The notes: generated from the letters alone by a model not told the origin. A stretch of DNA of 64,000 nt from Sinomicrobium oceani (GCF_900119185.1 NZ_FPJE01000016.1:47635-111634); one strand, 5' to 3'; numbered from the stretch's first letter, positions 46,282-55,721 are shown. A program made the numbers and translations.

Positions 46282-46291
46282 CACGTCCGGT

Positions 46292-46966
46292 TTATTGTTC
46301 TAATATTTTTCCGCCCAGGAAAGTCTGTTTATCTATAACTTTAGGATTTCCGAATATTTTTATGGTACCACCGGCCTTTACTTTGGCCTCTACGTATTCG
46401 GAAGCATTGACATCGGCACTTCCGCCAGCATTGACATTGACGGTTGTTTGTTCGGTATCCAGCGATTTTCCGTCAAACTGTCCGCCCGTATTGATCTTCA
46501 CTTCCTGATTTTTAGCCTTTCCTTTGACTTCTATTATTCCTCCTGTTACCGCTCTGGTCTTTAATTTCTCCACAGCAATATCTATATCGATCTCTCCGCC
46601 TTCCTGTGCCCTCAATTCGAGGTTGATCTGTTGGAAAGTCTCCGGAGAGGATATAAAGGCGTTTTCATTGACATCGATAAGGCTGAGCTTCTGGTTGTAG
46701 TGTATCTCTACGAAAGTCTTGTGCCCGCTGAATGCTTTTTTCAGTTGCATCCTCACCTTTAGAATACCGTTGTTGTTAACAATACTCACTTCGGAAGCAT
46801 CCTCACCCGATATAATTACCTTGTTTTCCGAAGAAGGAATGAGTTGTGCCGAAATACCGTCAAATACTTTGACCTCATCGAATTTTCCGGTCTCTTTGGT
46901 TATATTTTCCTGTGCGATTCCTGTAATGGTCGTTAAAAGAAACAACGCAAAAAATATCCTTTTCAT
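46292..46966 (-). CDS. DUF2807 (GIN domain) secreted beta-helix protein
   Basis: A protein of about 224 residues with a signal peptide (MKRIFFALFLLTTITGIAQ). Its repetitive beta-strand body matches the Bacteroidota DUF2807 head domain (FDEVKVFDGISAQLIPSSEN, then GGEIDIDIAVEKLKTRAVTGG and VNVNAGGSADVNASEYVEAK). It is expected to be periplasmic or surface-exposed, with unknown role. An earlier ATG at 46993 exists but precedes the signal peptide. It lies between rnr and the LysE gene, all leftward. Confidence 0.87.
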   Translation of the reverse strand: MKRIFFALFLLTTITGIAQENITKETGKFDEVKVFDGISAQLIPSSENKVIISGEDASEVSIVNNNGILKVRMQLKKAFSGHKTFVEIHYNQKLSLIDVNENAFISSPETFQQINLELRAQEGGEIDIDIAVEKLKTRAVTGGIIEVKGKAKNQEVKINTGGQFDGKSLDTEQTTVNVNAGGSADVNASEYVEAKVKAGGTIKIFGNPKVIDKQTFLGGKILEQ

Positions 46967-47035
46967 AAGTCTGTTTTTTTTTGATGAATACAAAATTACG
47001 AATTATCCGGGGCAATAATTATTCCAAAGGTATCG

Positions 47036-49231
47036 CTATTCTTCGGCTTTTCCCAGTAAATCGAAGTCCAGATGTCGTTTCACGAGATCGGTGTTCTTCA
47101 CCCTGACCATTACTTCATCGCCGAGCTGGTACATATTCTTGGTGACTTCACCGACGAGCGCGTATTGTTTTTCATCGAATACGTAGTAGTCGTCCTTGAT
47201 ATCCCTGGTACGGATCATGCCTTCGCATTTGTTCTCTACGATCTCCACGTAGATCCCCCACTCGGTAACACCCGAAATTACACCGAGAAACTCTTCGTCC
47301 TTATGGTCCTGCATAAACTTGATCTGCATGTACTTGATGGAATCCCGCTCGGCATTCACAGCAAGACTCTCCATACTCGAAGAATGTCTGCAACGCTCTT
47401 CGTACTCTTCCTGCTTGGCCGATTCGCCGGCGTCCAGGTAATGTTGCAACAACCGGTGTACCATAACATCCGGATACCTCCGTATAGGCGATGTAAAGTG
47501 CGTGTAGTAATCAAATGCAAGTCCGTAGTGCCCTATGTTCTGGGTGGTATATTCGGCCTTGCTCATCGTGCGTATGGTAAGGGTATCTACCAGGTTCTGT
47601 TCTTTCTTTCCCTGTACTTCGGCCAGTAAACCATTCAAAGAGCTCGTAATGGTCTTTTTGCTCTTCATGTTGATCGTATATCCGAATTTGGAAATAACGC
47701 CCTGTAATTGCATTAATTTATCTTCATTGGGTTCGTCATGTACCCGATAGACGAACGTCTTCTCCGGTTTTTTCTTTCCTACGAACTCCGCTACCTTACG
47801 ATTGGCCAGCAACATAAATTCCTCGATCAGTTTGTTGGAATCCCGGGCTTCCTTAAAATAAACGCCGGTAGGTACATTATCTTCATCGAGATTAAACTTC
47901 ACTTCGACCTTATCAAACGAAATCGCTCCGTGAAGCATTCTCCTGGAGCGCATCACCTTAGCAAGTTTGTCGAGCGTAATAACGGCATCGGCAACTTCTT
48001 TTTCCACGGTATAAGCTTCTCCGGTAAGGGATACTTCCGCTGGAATTTCGTTACCTCCGGTATCCAGTATAGCCTGGGCTTCTTCATAAGCAAATCTTCT
48101 GTCGGAATAGGTCACGGTACGGCCAAACCACTGTTGGAGTACCTCGGCCTTATCGTTCATCTCGAAAACTGCCGAAAATGTATATTTTTCTTCATGAGGT
48201 CGCAACGAACAGGCATTGTTGGACAGGATTTCAGGTAGCATAGGTACCACTCTGTCCACCAGATATACGGAAGTAGCCCGGTTATAGGCTTCTTCGTCGA
48301 GCAGGGTGCCGGGAACAACGTAGTGCGATACATCGGCAATGTGAATACCTATTTCGTAATGTCCGTTTTCCAGCATACGGAACGACAGGGCATCGTCAAA
48401 ATCCTTGGCATCCCGGGGATCTATGGTAAATGTCAGAATATCCCGCATATCGCGGCGTTTTGCGATCTCCTCTTCGGTAATAGACGTATCGAGCTGATTA
48501 GCATAGTGTTCCACTTCGGGTGGAAAGGTATAAGGCAAGCCATATTCGGCCAGGATAGCGTGGATCTCCGTATCGTGGTCACCGGGTTTTCCGAACACCT
48601 GAGAAATCTCACCATAAGGCGAATCGGCCTTTTCCGGCCAGTCCGTGATCTCTACCAGAACCTTATCACCGTTTTCTGCTCCGTTGATCTTGTTTTTCGG
48701 GACAAAAATATCGGTGTGCATACGAAAATCGGTAGGTATAACAAATGCAAAATTTTTCTGCATCTGCACGATCCCTACAAAGGCACTTTTCTTACGGGAA
48801 ATAATAGTGGTAATCTCCCCTTCTATCTTTTTGCTGCGCCTTCCGCGATTGGGGAAGACATAGACTTCCACTTCGTCACCGTGCAGCGCTTTGCCGAGCA
48901 TGTTGGAAGGTATAAAAACATCCTGATCCAGTTCTTCGCAGATCACATAACCATTGCCCCTGCTGGTCATATCCAAGACACCTTTGTAATAATTACGCGA
49001 AGGAATCGCCTTGTATTTTCCTCTTTCGGTCTCTTCTACAGATTTTTTTTCCTTGAGTTGTACCAGTTTTTTGATCAGAAGGTTTCTTCCGCTGGCGTCG
49101 GTTATTCCGAGTTTGGAAGCAATTTGTTTATAGTTAAAAGATTCGTTAGGATTCTTTTCCAGTACAGAAAAAATGCCTTTTGTTATTTCATTTTTTTTAT
49201 GCTTTTCTGCACGCTTTTTCTTTCTTGACAT
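47036..49231 (-). CDS. rnr: Ribonuclease R (3'-5' exoribonuclease)
   Basis: A 731-residue RNase II/R family enzyme that degrades structured RNA. In order: an N-terminal helix-turn-helix/OB region (FNYKQIASKLGI), cold-shock OB domains (YVICEELDQDVFIPSNML), the RNB catalytic domain with the Asp cluster TIDPRDAKDFDDAL near 260, and an S1 domain near the end (GVISGVTEWGIYVEIVENKCEGMI). It is often next to rpiB in flavobacteria, and here rpiB lies 1.4 kb away across the gene-free region. Confidence 0.96.
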   Translation of the reverse strand: MSRKKKRAEKHKKNEITKGIFSVLEKNPNESFNYKQIASKLGITDASGRNLLIKKLVQLKEKKSVEETERGKYKAIPSRNYYKGVLDMTSRGNGYVICEELDQDVFIPSNMLGKALHGDEVEVYVFPNRGRRSKKIEGEITTIISRKKSAFVGIVQMQKNFAFVIPTDFRMHTDIFVPKNKINGAENGDKVLVEITDWPEKADSPYGEISQVFGKPGDHDTEIHAILAEYGLPYTFPPEVEHYANQLDTSITEEEIAKRRDMRDILTFTIDPRDAKDFDDALSFRMLENGHYEIGIHIADVSHYVVPGTLLDEEAYNRATSVYLVDRVVPMLPEILSNNACSLRPHEEKYTFSAVFEMNDKAEVLQQWFGRTVTYSDRRFAYEEAQAILDTGGNEIPAEVSLTGEAYTVEKEVADAVITLDKLAKVMRSRRMLHGAISFDKVEVKFNLDEDNVPTGVYFKEARDSNKLIEEFMLLANRKVAEFVGKKKPEKTFVYRVHDEPNEDKLMQLQGVISKFGYTINMKSKKTITSSLNGLLAEVQGKKEQNLVDTLTIRTMSKAEYTTQNIGHYGLAFDYYTHFTSPIRRYPDVMVHRLLQHYLDAGESAKQEEYEERCRHSSSMESLAVNAERDSIKYMQIKFMQDHKDEEFLGVISGVTEWGIYVEIVENKCEGMIRTRDIKDDYYVFDEKQYALVGEVTKNMYQLGDEVMVRVKNTDLVKRHLDFDLLGKAEE

Positions 49232-49331
49232 AAAATCGTTTCTATTAAAGTTGAAAAGTACAAATAATAATTGGAGTAGTTCACCGGTAAGGATAAGTTA
49301 AATTTTTATTAAAAAGAGTGTAACATTTCCT

Positions 49332-49532
49332 GTGTATCATCGTCTTATATTTCAAAAGACCACAGTACTCTTGAAAAAAGTTTATAACATAACCGCTGTT
49401 TTTATGCTTATCCTCATCACGGGAATACTTTGTTTTGTAAAATACATCGATTATTCCCTGGACCAGAAAGAGGATAAAAGAGAAGTACGTACTGCGACCA
49501 GGACAGCGGCAGTCTACGCCAAAATATTTTAG
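49332..49532 (+). CDS. Possible small single-helix membrane protein
   Basis: A 66-codon frame in the gap between rnr and the DUF2007 gene. One hydrophobic helix (about 20-41, ITAVFMLILITGILCF) is flanked by basic residues, with a charged C-terminus. The composition fits a small membrane protein, but there is no family match and no TAnnTTTG box. It may be chance. Confidence 0.35.
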   Translation: MYHRLIFQKTTVLLKKVYNITAVFMLILITGILCFVKYIDYSLDQKEDKREVRTATRTAAVYAKIF

Positions 49533-49622
49533 CAAATATCCGTCTATTTTTTTAATTTTATAGCAATTAGCGTATAATATTCATCGGGCGTATGTCCCAT
49601 GGTTTTAACTAAAATCTTTTTC

Positions 49623-49865
49623 ATGAAAGATTCCGTTGTAGTGGCTACTTTCACCTATCCTCACGAATATACCGTATTACGGCATATTCTCGAAGAGGAA
49701 GGTATCTCTCATGTCTTCGAGAATGAAACCATGATCAACCTTACTCCCTTCTATTCCAATGCCCTGGGAGGTATCAGGCTTAAAGTACATCGCGAAGATG
49801 CCGAAAAGGTCCTCGCCATTATCAAGGACCTGGACGATAACAGATCGTTTATGCGTATCGTCTGA
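49623..49865 (+). CDS. DUF2007 putative signal-transducing protein
   Basis: An 80-residue ferredoxin-like domain of the DUF2007 family (VVVATFTYPHEYTVLRHILEEEGI, ending GIRLKVHREDAEKVLAII). It is small, soluble and of unknown function. The ATG at 49623 is chosen over one at 49599 because the family begins at this point. It is the last gene before the long gene-free AT-rich interval. Confidence 0.85.
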   Translation: MKDSVVVATFTYPHEYTVLRHILEEEGISHVFENETMINLTPFYSNALGGIRLKVHREDAEKVLAIIKDLDDNRSFMRIV

Positions 49866-50315
49866 TTCTATCCTCAGGGGCACCGCATGTGTTGATAACC
49901 TCCGTATTTCACAGAGAATTCCGCCTTTCTTTTCAACACGCTATTGCTTAAATCATTTATTTTCAAAGACCTGCTTTTTTATTACTACGCCACTAACAAA
50001 CAAAATTCCGCCCTTGCCTCTGTCTCTTTATCTTTACCTCTGGTATCGCATCGTATTTGCTATCTCTCCCGTTCCTTTTATACTGTATATCCCCTTATCA
50101 TCGTATCCTTTTTCCAAAAGAAGTTAACAACAGATATAATAACTATTATTAATTCTTTTTTTAAAAAAACTTTTTGATGGTGTTATTATGGTCTGTTAAC
50201 TTGTAGTGTAAATTTTCGAAGGAAAACTTGACTTTGGTGTTTATTAAAAATTATACCCGGTAATTAACAATTTATGCAGGTTCTAAAGCTTTAATTTTTA
50301 CTGCAAAAGGGGATG

Positions 50316-50345
50316 TAGTTAACAGTTGTCAACAATTGTAAACAC
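50316..50345 (+). repeat. Three tandem 10-bp DnaA-box-like repeats
   Basis: TAGTTAACAG, TTGTCAACAA and TTGTAAACAC follow each other with no spacer, one helical turn per unit. Each holds a core like GTnAACA, close to the DnaA box TTATCCACA and its relaxed form TTATCAACA. Confidence 0.6.
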
Positions 50346-50369
50346 TAGTCTTTTTTTAATAATTTGCCC

Positions 50370-50388
50370 TGTTAATAAGTGTTGATAA
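50370..50388 (-). repeat. Two DnaA-box-like 9-mers spaced 10 bp apart
   Basis: TGTTAATAA (50370-50378) and TGTTGATAA (50380-50388) lie start to start at ten bases. The reverse complement of the second, TTATCAACA, differs from the E. coli DnaA box by one base. Confidence 0.6.
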
Positions 50389-50614
50389 CTACGATCGGAA
50401 TATTAATAAACAGCGAAGAAAATTTAAAAGAAATGATTTGCTTTCTACGGAAAGAAAACCATATTGCAATATAATCCGATATATGCAAATTATTTTGTGA
50501 GATAATAATCTATAAATATCAACATGGTTTGTTAAGTTATAATAAACTGTAAATTAAATAATTATAAAATCGAATTAACAAGGCTGTTTATATCGTTAAA
50601 AAAGGCTTATTTAG

Positions 50615-50622
50615 TACCTTTG
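50615..50622 (+). promoter_or_regulatory. Bacteroidota -7 promoter element for rpiB
   Basis: TACCTTTG matches TAnnTTTG and lies 29 bases before the rpiB ATG, at the right end of the gene-free interval. Confidence 0.6.
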
Positions 50623-50651
50623 TATGCTTCTAATACATAAACCTATATACG

Positions 50652-51086
50652 ATGAACATATCCATTGGTAACGACCATGCGGGCACGGAATACAAATTTG
50701 CGATAAAGGAACTCCTCGAAGGTATGGGGATTACGGTAACAAATCACGGAACGGATGTCAGTTCCAGTGTAGACTATCCGGATTTTGTTCATCCTGTAGC
50801 TGATGATGTGGAAAAAGGTATGGTGGATTTCGGTATTATAATATGTGGCAGTGGTAACGGTGCTTCGATGACTGCCAACAAACACCAGGGTATCCGTGCT
50901 GCTTTGTGCTGGACCAAAGAGATCACCGAGCTGGCCAGGGAGCACAACAATGCGAACATACTGAGTATTCCCGCACGTTTTGTGTCGTTACCCCAGGCGC
51001 TGGATATGGTAAAAACATTCCTGAATACGGAATTCGAAGGCGGAAGACACCAGAACAGAATCGACAAGATCCCGGTATGTTCTTAA
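50652..51086 (+). CDS. rpiB: Ribose-5-phosphate isomerase B
   Basis: A 144-residue RpiB/LacAB-family enzyme that interconverts ribose-5-phosphate and ribulose-5-phosphate in the pentose phosphate pathway. The N-terminal GNDHAG (about 6-11) and the catalytic cysteine loop ICGSGNGASMTANKHQGIRA (Cys65) are intact. A terminator with a UUCG loop follows. Confidence 0.95.
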   Translation: MNISIGNDHAGTEYKFAIKELLEGMGITVTNHGTDVSSSVDYPDFVHPVADDVEKGMVDFGIIICGSGNGASMTANKHQGIRAALCWTKEITELAREHNNANILSIPARFVSLPQALDMVKTFLNTEFEGGRHQNRIDKIPVCS

Positions 51087-51129
51087 TTTGACCTGTCTAT
51101 TGGATATTAAAGAATAGTAACACAATATA

Positions 51130-51155
51130 AAAAGTTCTCTTCGGGGAACTTTTTT
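51130..51155 (+). terminator. Rho-independent terminator of rpiB with UUCG loop
   Basis: The stem AAAGTTCTC / GGGAACTTT (one U-G pair) closes an extra-stable UUCG tetraloop and runs into TTTTTT, about 45 bases after the stop. Confidence 0.9.
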
Positions 51156-51171
51156 CGTATGAACACGGATT

Positions 51172-51615
51172 ATGCTTTCCATATCGGTAAAATATTTTGA
51201 CGACCTCAGCCTGGACGAATTGTATGCCATATTACAACTTCGTGCACAGGTTTTTATAGTAGAACAGGATTGTGTATACCAGGATATCGACGGCAAGGAC
51301 TCCCGTGCCTTACATCTCATCGGTAAAAAGGATAATGAGGTGGTTGCCTATACCCGTTTATTTCCCGGTGGGGTGTATTTTAAAGAAGCCAGTATCGGGC
51401 GTGTGGTTGTAGGGCCGGAAGAGCGACAATACGGTTACGGACATGATATTCTCAAAGCTTCGATCGAAGCTATTGCGGCTCATTTTAAAGAACAGGCCAT
51501 AAAGATATCGGCTCAGCAGTACCTGGTGCGGTTTTACGAAAAACACGGTTTTGTCAAAGTCGGGGAAGGCTACCTGGAAGATGGTATTCCGCATGTTGCC
51601 ATGATACGGGAATAA
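51172..51615 (+). CDS. ElaA-like GNAT acetyltransferase
   Basis: A 147-residue protein of the ElaA subgroup. LSLDELYAILQLRAQVFIVEQ at the N-terminus is the group's signature, followed by ASIGRVVVGPEERQYGYGHDIL with the acetyl-CoA loop. Substrate is unknown. It stands alone on the plus strand, convergent with mtgA. The start codon ATG is 16 bases after the rpiB terminator. Confidence 0.9.
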   Translation: MLSISVKYFDDLSLDELYAILQLRAQVFIVEQDCVYQDIDGKDSRALHLIGKKDNEVVAYTRLFPGGVYFKEASIGRVVVGPEERQYGYGHDILKASIEAIAAHFKEQAIKISAQQYLVRFYEKHGFVKVGEGYLEDGIPHVAMIRE

Positions 51616-51639
51616 TGCGGAGAATTATATGGAATTGTT

Positions 51640-52323
51640 TTATTTCAGTTCCAATTTTCCGTAATATCCCATTTGTCGGGTAATCCAGTTGATCCTGTTC
51701 TGTATATAGGCCGATGCGGGATGAGCTGTCATTTTTCTTGGGTTGGGTAGTATGGCAGCGATTGCCGCAGCCTGTGTCTTACTGAGATTTTCGGCAGGAG
51801 TATTAAACCAGAAGATCGCCGCTGCTTCCGCACCGTAAATACCGTCTCCCATTTCTATAGAATTGAGGTAAACTTCCAGGATGCGCTCTTTACTCCAGAA
51901 AAGCTCTATGAGGAAGGTAAAATATGTTTCCAGGCCTTTTCTCAGCCAGCTTCTCGAAGGCCACAGAAAAACATTCTTGGCGGTTTGTTGACTTATAGTA
52001 CTGCCACCTCGTATGCGCTTTCCTTTCTGGTTATTTTCATAGGCTTTTTCGATGGCTTCGATATCAAAGCCGTTATGTTCTGTAAAATTCTGGTCTTCGC
52101 TACATATTACGGCGAGTTGCAGGTTCCTGGATATCTGGTCTATAGCGACCCAGTCGTGTTCCATGACTATGTTTTTTCCGTCCTGTTTCTGTTCGAAACT
52201 GCGGATGAGCATTAGCGGGGTCAGGTAAACGGGGCACCACTTCAGAACGAGGACCACGAAAACAGAAGCAATAACAAACCAGCATATGCATTTTACGATA
52301 AATTTTACTACTTTACCTATCAT
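51640..52323 (-). CDS. mtgA: Monofunctional biosynthetic peptidoglycan glycosyltransferase
   Basis: A 227-residue GT51 enzyme that polymerises lipid II into glycan strands without a transpeptidase domain. An N-terminal transmembrane helix (about 8-28) precedes the catalytic motif SEDQNFTEHNGFD (Glu76), RGGSTISQQTAKN (about 106-117), RKGLETYF and ERILEVYLNSIEMGDGIYGAEAAA. It follows the FAD oxidoreductase with only one base between them, suggesting a shared transcript. Confidence 0.95.
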   Translation of the reverse strand: MIGKVVKFIVKCICWFVIASVFVVLVLKWCPVYLTPLMLIRSFEQKQDGKNIVMEHDWVAIDQISRNLQLAVICSEDQNFTEHNGFDIEAIEKAYENNQKGKRIRGGSTISQQTAKNVFLWPSRSWLRKGLETYFTFLIELFWSKERILEVYLNSIEMGDGIYGAEAAAIFWFNTPAENLSKTQAAAIAAILPNPRKMTAHPASAYIQNRINWITRQMGYYGKLELK

Positions 52324-52324
52324 T

Positions 52325-53443
52325 TTATTCCCTGTTTAAAGCGGCGAGCTGATTTCCTGTCCACGTACCTATGGAAATACCGATTCCCCCCAGCCGTATA
52401 CCACAGTACACATTATCGGACAGTGCTCTGATTATGGGTATTTTTTGCTTTCCCATACCCATAATACCACTCCACCGGTGTGCTGTTTCGAAGGGAATAC
52501 CGGGCAAAATAACGGTTTTCAACAATTGGTCCAGACGGTTTTGTATCCGGTCGGTCTCGCCGAATTCCATGGTGGTTTCCTGATCGGGATCGAGATTTCT
52601 TCCGCCGCCGAGCAATATCCTGTCACCGACATTGCGAAAGTAGTAATACCCTTTGTCGAGGTGAAAGGTGCCTTTGATATGCAGGTTTTTAATGGGGCTG
52701 GTAATAAGAACCTGTGCCCGTGCAGGTACGATATCTTCTTTGAAAAGGCGTGAAGAAAAACCGTTGGTGGCCAGAAACAGCTTTCGGGTGACCAGGTCGA
52801 AATTACGGGTTTGTAGCTGTACGCTATCGCCGAGATCTTCGAATGCTTCCACTTCGGTACAGGGAAGTATCAGAATATCGTTTTCCATACATTTTCTGAG
52901 CAGTGCCTGCATCATTTTACCTGTATTGATCTGCCCTTCGAAGGGTGTGAAAATATATTGTTTTCCCGTGTTTTCAAATCCGAAGATATTATCTTTTAGC
53001 GCATAGACATCGGTACCGAAGACCGGGCGGAGCATGGTATTGATACGTGTGAGGTTGTCTTTGCAACGCTCAAAGAAAGCAGGATTATCTTCGGGGAATA
53101 CTTCCTGTCCGCCAAACTGGTAGTATTCCATGTTTTTATCACCGATGTTCTTACGGAGCATTTGCAGGCCGTTCCAGCGCTTTTCGACGAGAGAAACCAT
53201 ATCGTCTTCGGAAGTATGATTGAGATCGTCCAGAAGTTCCGAAATGCTTCCGAAACTGGCGAATCCGGCATTTTTAGTACTTGCACCCTGTGGCATGGTC
53301 CCCCTTTCGAGAATTCGTATTCGGGATTCCGGATATTTTTTGCGGAGTGCAAGGGCACAGTTCAGCCCGGTAATACCGCTTCCTATAATGGTGTAATCAA
53401 TATCGGAAAGCCACTCCGATTTTTCCCAGTAGGAATATTGCAT
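52325..53443 (-). CDS. FAD-dependent amino-acid oxidase-like oxidoreductase (DAO family)
   Basis: A 372-residue flavoprotein. The Rossmann motif TIIGSGITGLNCALALR lies at about 19-35, followed by RILERGTMPQGASTKNAGFAS, in which the S/T-K-N-A-G pattern is typical of sarcosine/glycine oxidase-like enzymes. The C-terminus closes with CGIRLGGIGISIGTWTGNQLA. The substrate is probably an amine or amino acid; not determined. It is upstream of mtgA in the same direction. Confidence 0.9.
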   Translation of the reverse strand: MQYSYWEKSEWLSDIDYTIIGSGITGLNCALALRKKYPESRIRILERGTMPQGASTKNAGFASFGSISELLDDLNHTSEDDMVSLVEKRWNGLQMLRKNIGDKNMEYYQFGGQEVFPEDNPAFFERCKDNLTRINTMLRPVFGTDVYALKDNIFGFENTGKQYIFTPFEGQINTGKMMQALLRKCMENDILILPCTEVEAFEDLGDSVQLQTRNFDLVTRKLFLATNGFSSRLFKEDIVPARAQVLITSPIKNLHIKGTFHLDKGYYYFRNVGDRILLGGGRNLDPDQETTMEFGETDRIQNRLDQLLKTVILPGIPFETAHRWSGIMGMGKQKIPIIRALSDNVYCGIRLGGIGISIGTWTGNQLAALNRE

Positions 53444-53608
53444 ATCGAGTTGTTATTAGGGTATTATTAATGTTGTTGTCCGTACCTGCAGCAATAACAT
53501 TTGAGGTTTGCCGCCGGATATCCACGGGAGAGTTCAAGGTAATAAAATTCAAAGGAATAATACGCCTGGCTTACCGAAAGAAGTGTATGGTTACGGAAGC
53601 AGCAGGTA

Positions 53609-53788
53609 TTAACGGGATCTTTTGGGCATCAGTGCAAGGGTAAGTCCCACCCCTGTTCCGGTGATGGTACCCAGAATAAAATCGAGCCACAGAATCTCTT
53701 CTCCTGTTGCCGTATGATAGACCGTAGAAGCGATAATACCGAACATGAAGATGATGATCCCGGATATTTTAAGAAACCTGTATTTCAT
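53609..53788 (-). CDS. Small two-helix membrane protein (59 residues)
   Basis: I found this short frame by reading the minus strand in the 400-base gap between lepA and the FAD oxidoreductase. It starts with ATG (MKYRFLKISG), has a basic N-terminus, a hydrophobic helix (about 9-24), a polar turn (YHTATGEE) and a second helix (about 32-54, IL...GTITGTGVGLTLAL), and ends MPKRSR. The positive ends flanking two helices and the clean start and stop make it a likely real gene. Function is unknown. Confidence 0.65.
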   Translation of the reverse strand: MKYRFLKISGIIIFMFGIIASTVYHTATGEEILWLDFILGTITGTGVGLTLALMPKRSR

Positions 53789-53860
53789 TACATAGTAATG
53801 TTTTATCCTATTAAATTACAAAATAAAAAAGATAATTAAAAATGAAATACAGGTATTATT

Positions 53861-55657
53861 TTAATCGTTGAGTTTAAGTACGGCCATAAATGCCTGCTGA
53901 GGGATTTCTACGTTACCCACCTGGCGCATACGTTTCTTACCCTTTTTCTGCTTTTCAAGCAGTTTTCGTTTACGGGAAATATCTCCTCCGTAACATTTGG
54001 CTGTTACGTCTTTTCTCAGGGCTTTTATGGTTTCTCTGGAGATGATCTTGGCGCCTATGGCGGCCTGTATCGGGATATCAAATTGCTGACGCGGAATGAG
54101 TTCTTTGAGCTTTTCGCACATCTTTTTACCGATGTTGTATGCGTTGTCGGCATGAATCAATGCAGAAAGCGCATCGACAGATTGTGCGTTGAGCAGGATA
54201 TCTACCTTAACCAGTTTGGACGCACGCATTCCTATAGGCGAATAATCGAATGAAGCATATCCCTTGGAAACGGTTTTCAACCTGTCGTAAAAGTCAAACA
54301 CGATTTCCGCCAGCGGAATATCGAAGTTGAGCTCTACCCGCTCCGGGGTGAGATAGGTCTGATTGGTAATTTGTCCCCTCTTGTCAATACAAAGACTCAT
54401 TACCGGTCCGACGAAATCGGATTTGGTAATGATGGTTGCCTTGATATACGGTTCCTCTACCCTGTCCATTGACGACGGATCGGGAAGATCGGAAGGGTTG
54501 TTGACGATGATCGGGGTATCCGGTTCTTTTTTGCTGTAAGCGAGGTACGATACGTTGGGTACGGTCGTAATTACCGTCATATCAAATTCTCTTTCCAGAC
54601 GTTCCTGGATGATCTCCATGTGGAGCATACCGAGAAATCCACAACGGAAGCCGAACCCGAGTGCAGCCGAACTCTCTGGGGTAAATACCAGTGAAGCATC
54701 GTTGAGCTGAAGCTTTTCCATAGAAGCCCGCAGTTCTTCGTAATCTTCGGTATCTACCGGGTAAATACCGGCAAAGACCATTGGTTTTACGTTCTCAAAA
54801 CCGGCAATCATATTTTTGGTAGGAGTTTTGGCATCGGTAATGGTATCCCCCACTTTGACCTCGCGGGCTTCTTTGATGCCGGAAATCAGATAACCTACAT
54901 CTCCTGTTTTAATAACATTTTTAGGAACCTGGCTGAGTTTGAGCGTACCGATCTCGTCGGCGTAGTATTCTTTCCCGGTGGCCATGAACTTTATTTTCTG
55001 CCCTTTGGTAATCTCACCGTTGACTACACGGAAGATCACTTCAATACCACGGAAAGGGTTGTATACCGAATCGAAGATCATAGCCTGAAGGGGTTCTTCC
55101 GGGTTTCCTTTGGGCGGTGGAATTTTTTCGATAATGGCTTCGAGTATTTTATCAACCCCGAGTCCCGTTTTTCCACTGGCAGGGATTACTTCTTCCGGAT
55201 CGCATCCGAGGAGGTCTACGATATCGTCGGTAACTTCTTCGGGATTGGCACTCGGAAGGTCTATTTTGTTTAGTACCGGAATGATTTCCAGGTCGTTTTC
55301 CAAAGCCAGGTAAAGGTTGGAAATCGTTTGGGCCTGTATACTCTGGGCGGCATCGACAATGAGAAGTGCGCCTTCGCAGGCCGCAATGGAACGCGATACT
55401 TCATAAGAGAAATCCACGTGCCCGGGCGTATCGATAAGATTCAGGATATAGGTTTCGCCTTTGTGAACATATTCCATCTGGATGGCGTGGGATTTAATGG
55501 TAATACCCCGCTCCCGCTCCAGGTCCATATTGTCGAGTAACTGATCTTGCTTTTCCCTCTCCGTAACCGATCCGGTGTGGTCCAGCAGCCTGTCGGCCAG
55601 GGTACTTTTACCGTGGTCAATATGGGCGATAATACAAAAATTCCGGATGTGCTTCAT
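53861..55657 (-). CDS. lepA: Translation elongation factor 4 (LepA)
   Basis: A 598-residue ribosomal GTPase. G1 is [15 protein letters not shown] at residues 10-24, G3 DTPGHVDF, G4 NKIDLP. The LepA-specific C-terminal domain includes SYEVSRS and the C-terminal [18 protein letters not shown] region. It is thought to back-translocate or assist ribosomes under stress. It has its own promoter (TATATTTG) about 65 bases upstream. Confidence 0.97.
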   Translation of the reverse strand: MKHIRNFCIIAHIDHGKSTLADRLLDHTGSVTEREKQDQLLDNMDLERERGITIKSHAIQMEYVHKGETYILNLIDTPGHVDFSYEVSRSIAACEGALLIVDAAQSIQAQTISNLYLALENDLEIIPVLNKIDLPSANPEEVTDDIVDLLGCDPEEVIPASGKTGLGVDKILEAIIEKIPPPKGNPEEPLQAMIFDSVYNPFRGIEVIFRVVNGEITKGQKIKFMATGKEYYADEIGTLKLSQVPKNVIKTGDVGYLISGIKEAREVKVGDTITDAKTPTKNMIAGFENVKPMVFAGIYPVDTEDYEELRASMEKLQLNDASLVFTPESSAALGFGFRCGFLGMLHMEIIQERLEREFDMTVITTVPNVSYLAYSKKEPDTPIIVNNPSDLPDPSSMDRVEEPYIKATIITKSDFVGPVMSLCIDKRGQITNQTYLTPERVELNFDIPLAEIVFDFYDRLKTVSKGYASFDYSPIGMRASKLVKVDILLNAQSVDALSALIHADNAYNIGKKMCEKLKELIPRQQFDIPIQAAIGAKIISRETIKALRKDVTAKCYGGDISRKRKLLEKQKKGKKRMRQVGNVEIPQQAFMAVLKLND

Positions 55658-55721
55658 TGCAAACGTTATACGTCCTTAATTACCGGGCTGACCTCCGGTA
55701 TTTCGGGACAGGTTCAATTTG

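Larger units (their letters stand above)
49866..50651. other. Candidate replication origin (oriC): gene-free, AT-rich, DnaA-box-like repeats
   Basis: 786 bases without a credible gene. From 49920 to about 50116 the plus strand is strikingly pyrimidine-rich. From 50120 onward it is very AT-rich. DnaA-box-like 9-mers occur as TGTTGATAA (49890-49898, its first bases just inside this region) and again at 50380-50388. A TGTTAATAA lies exactly ten bases before the second copy (50370-50378), and TTAACAACA is at 50124-50132. A tandem array of three 10-mers, TAGTTAACAG, TTGTCAACAA and TTGTAAACAC, runs from 50316 to 50345. Together with four parS sites 14-18 kb away and mnmG, this suggests oriC. A genome-wide skew minimum here would be needed to be sure. 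Confidence 0.45.

Noticed and set aside
49759..50127. 122-codon frame running from the DUF2007 gene into the gene-free interval
   Set aside because: It overlaps the DUF2007 gene in another frame, and its C-terminal part is translated pyrimidine-rich filler.
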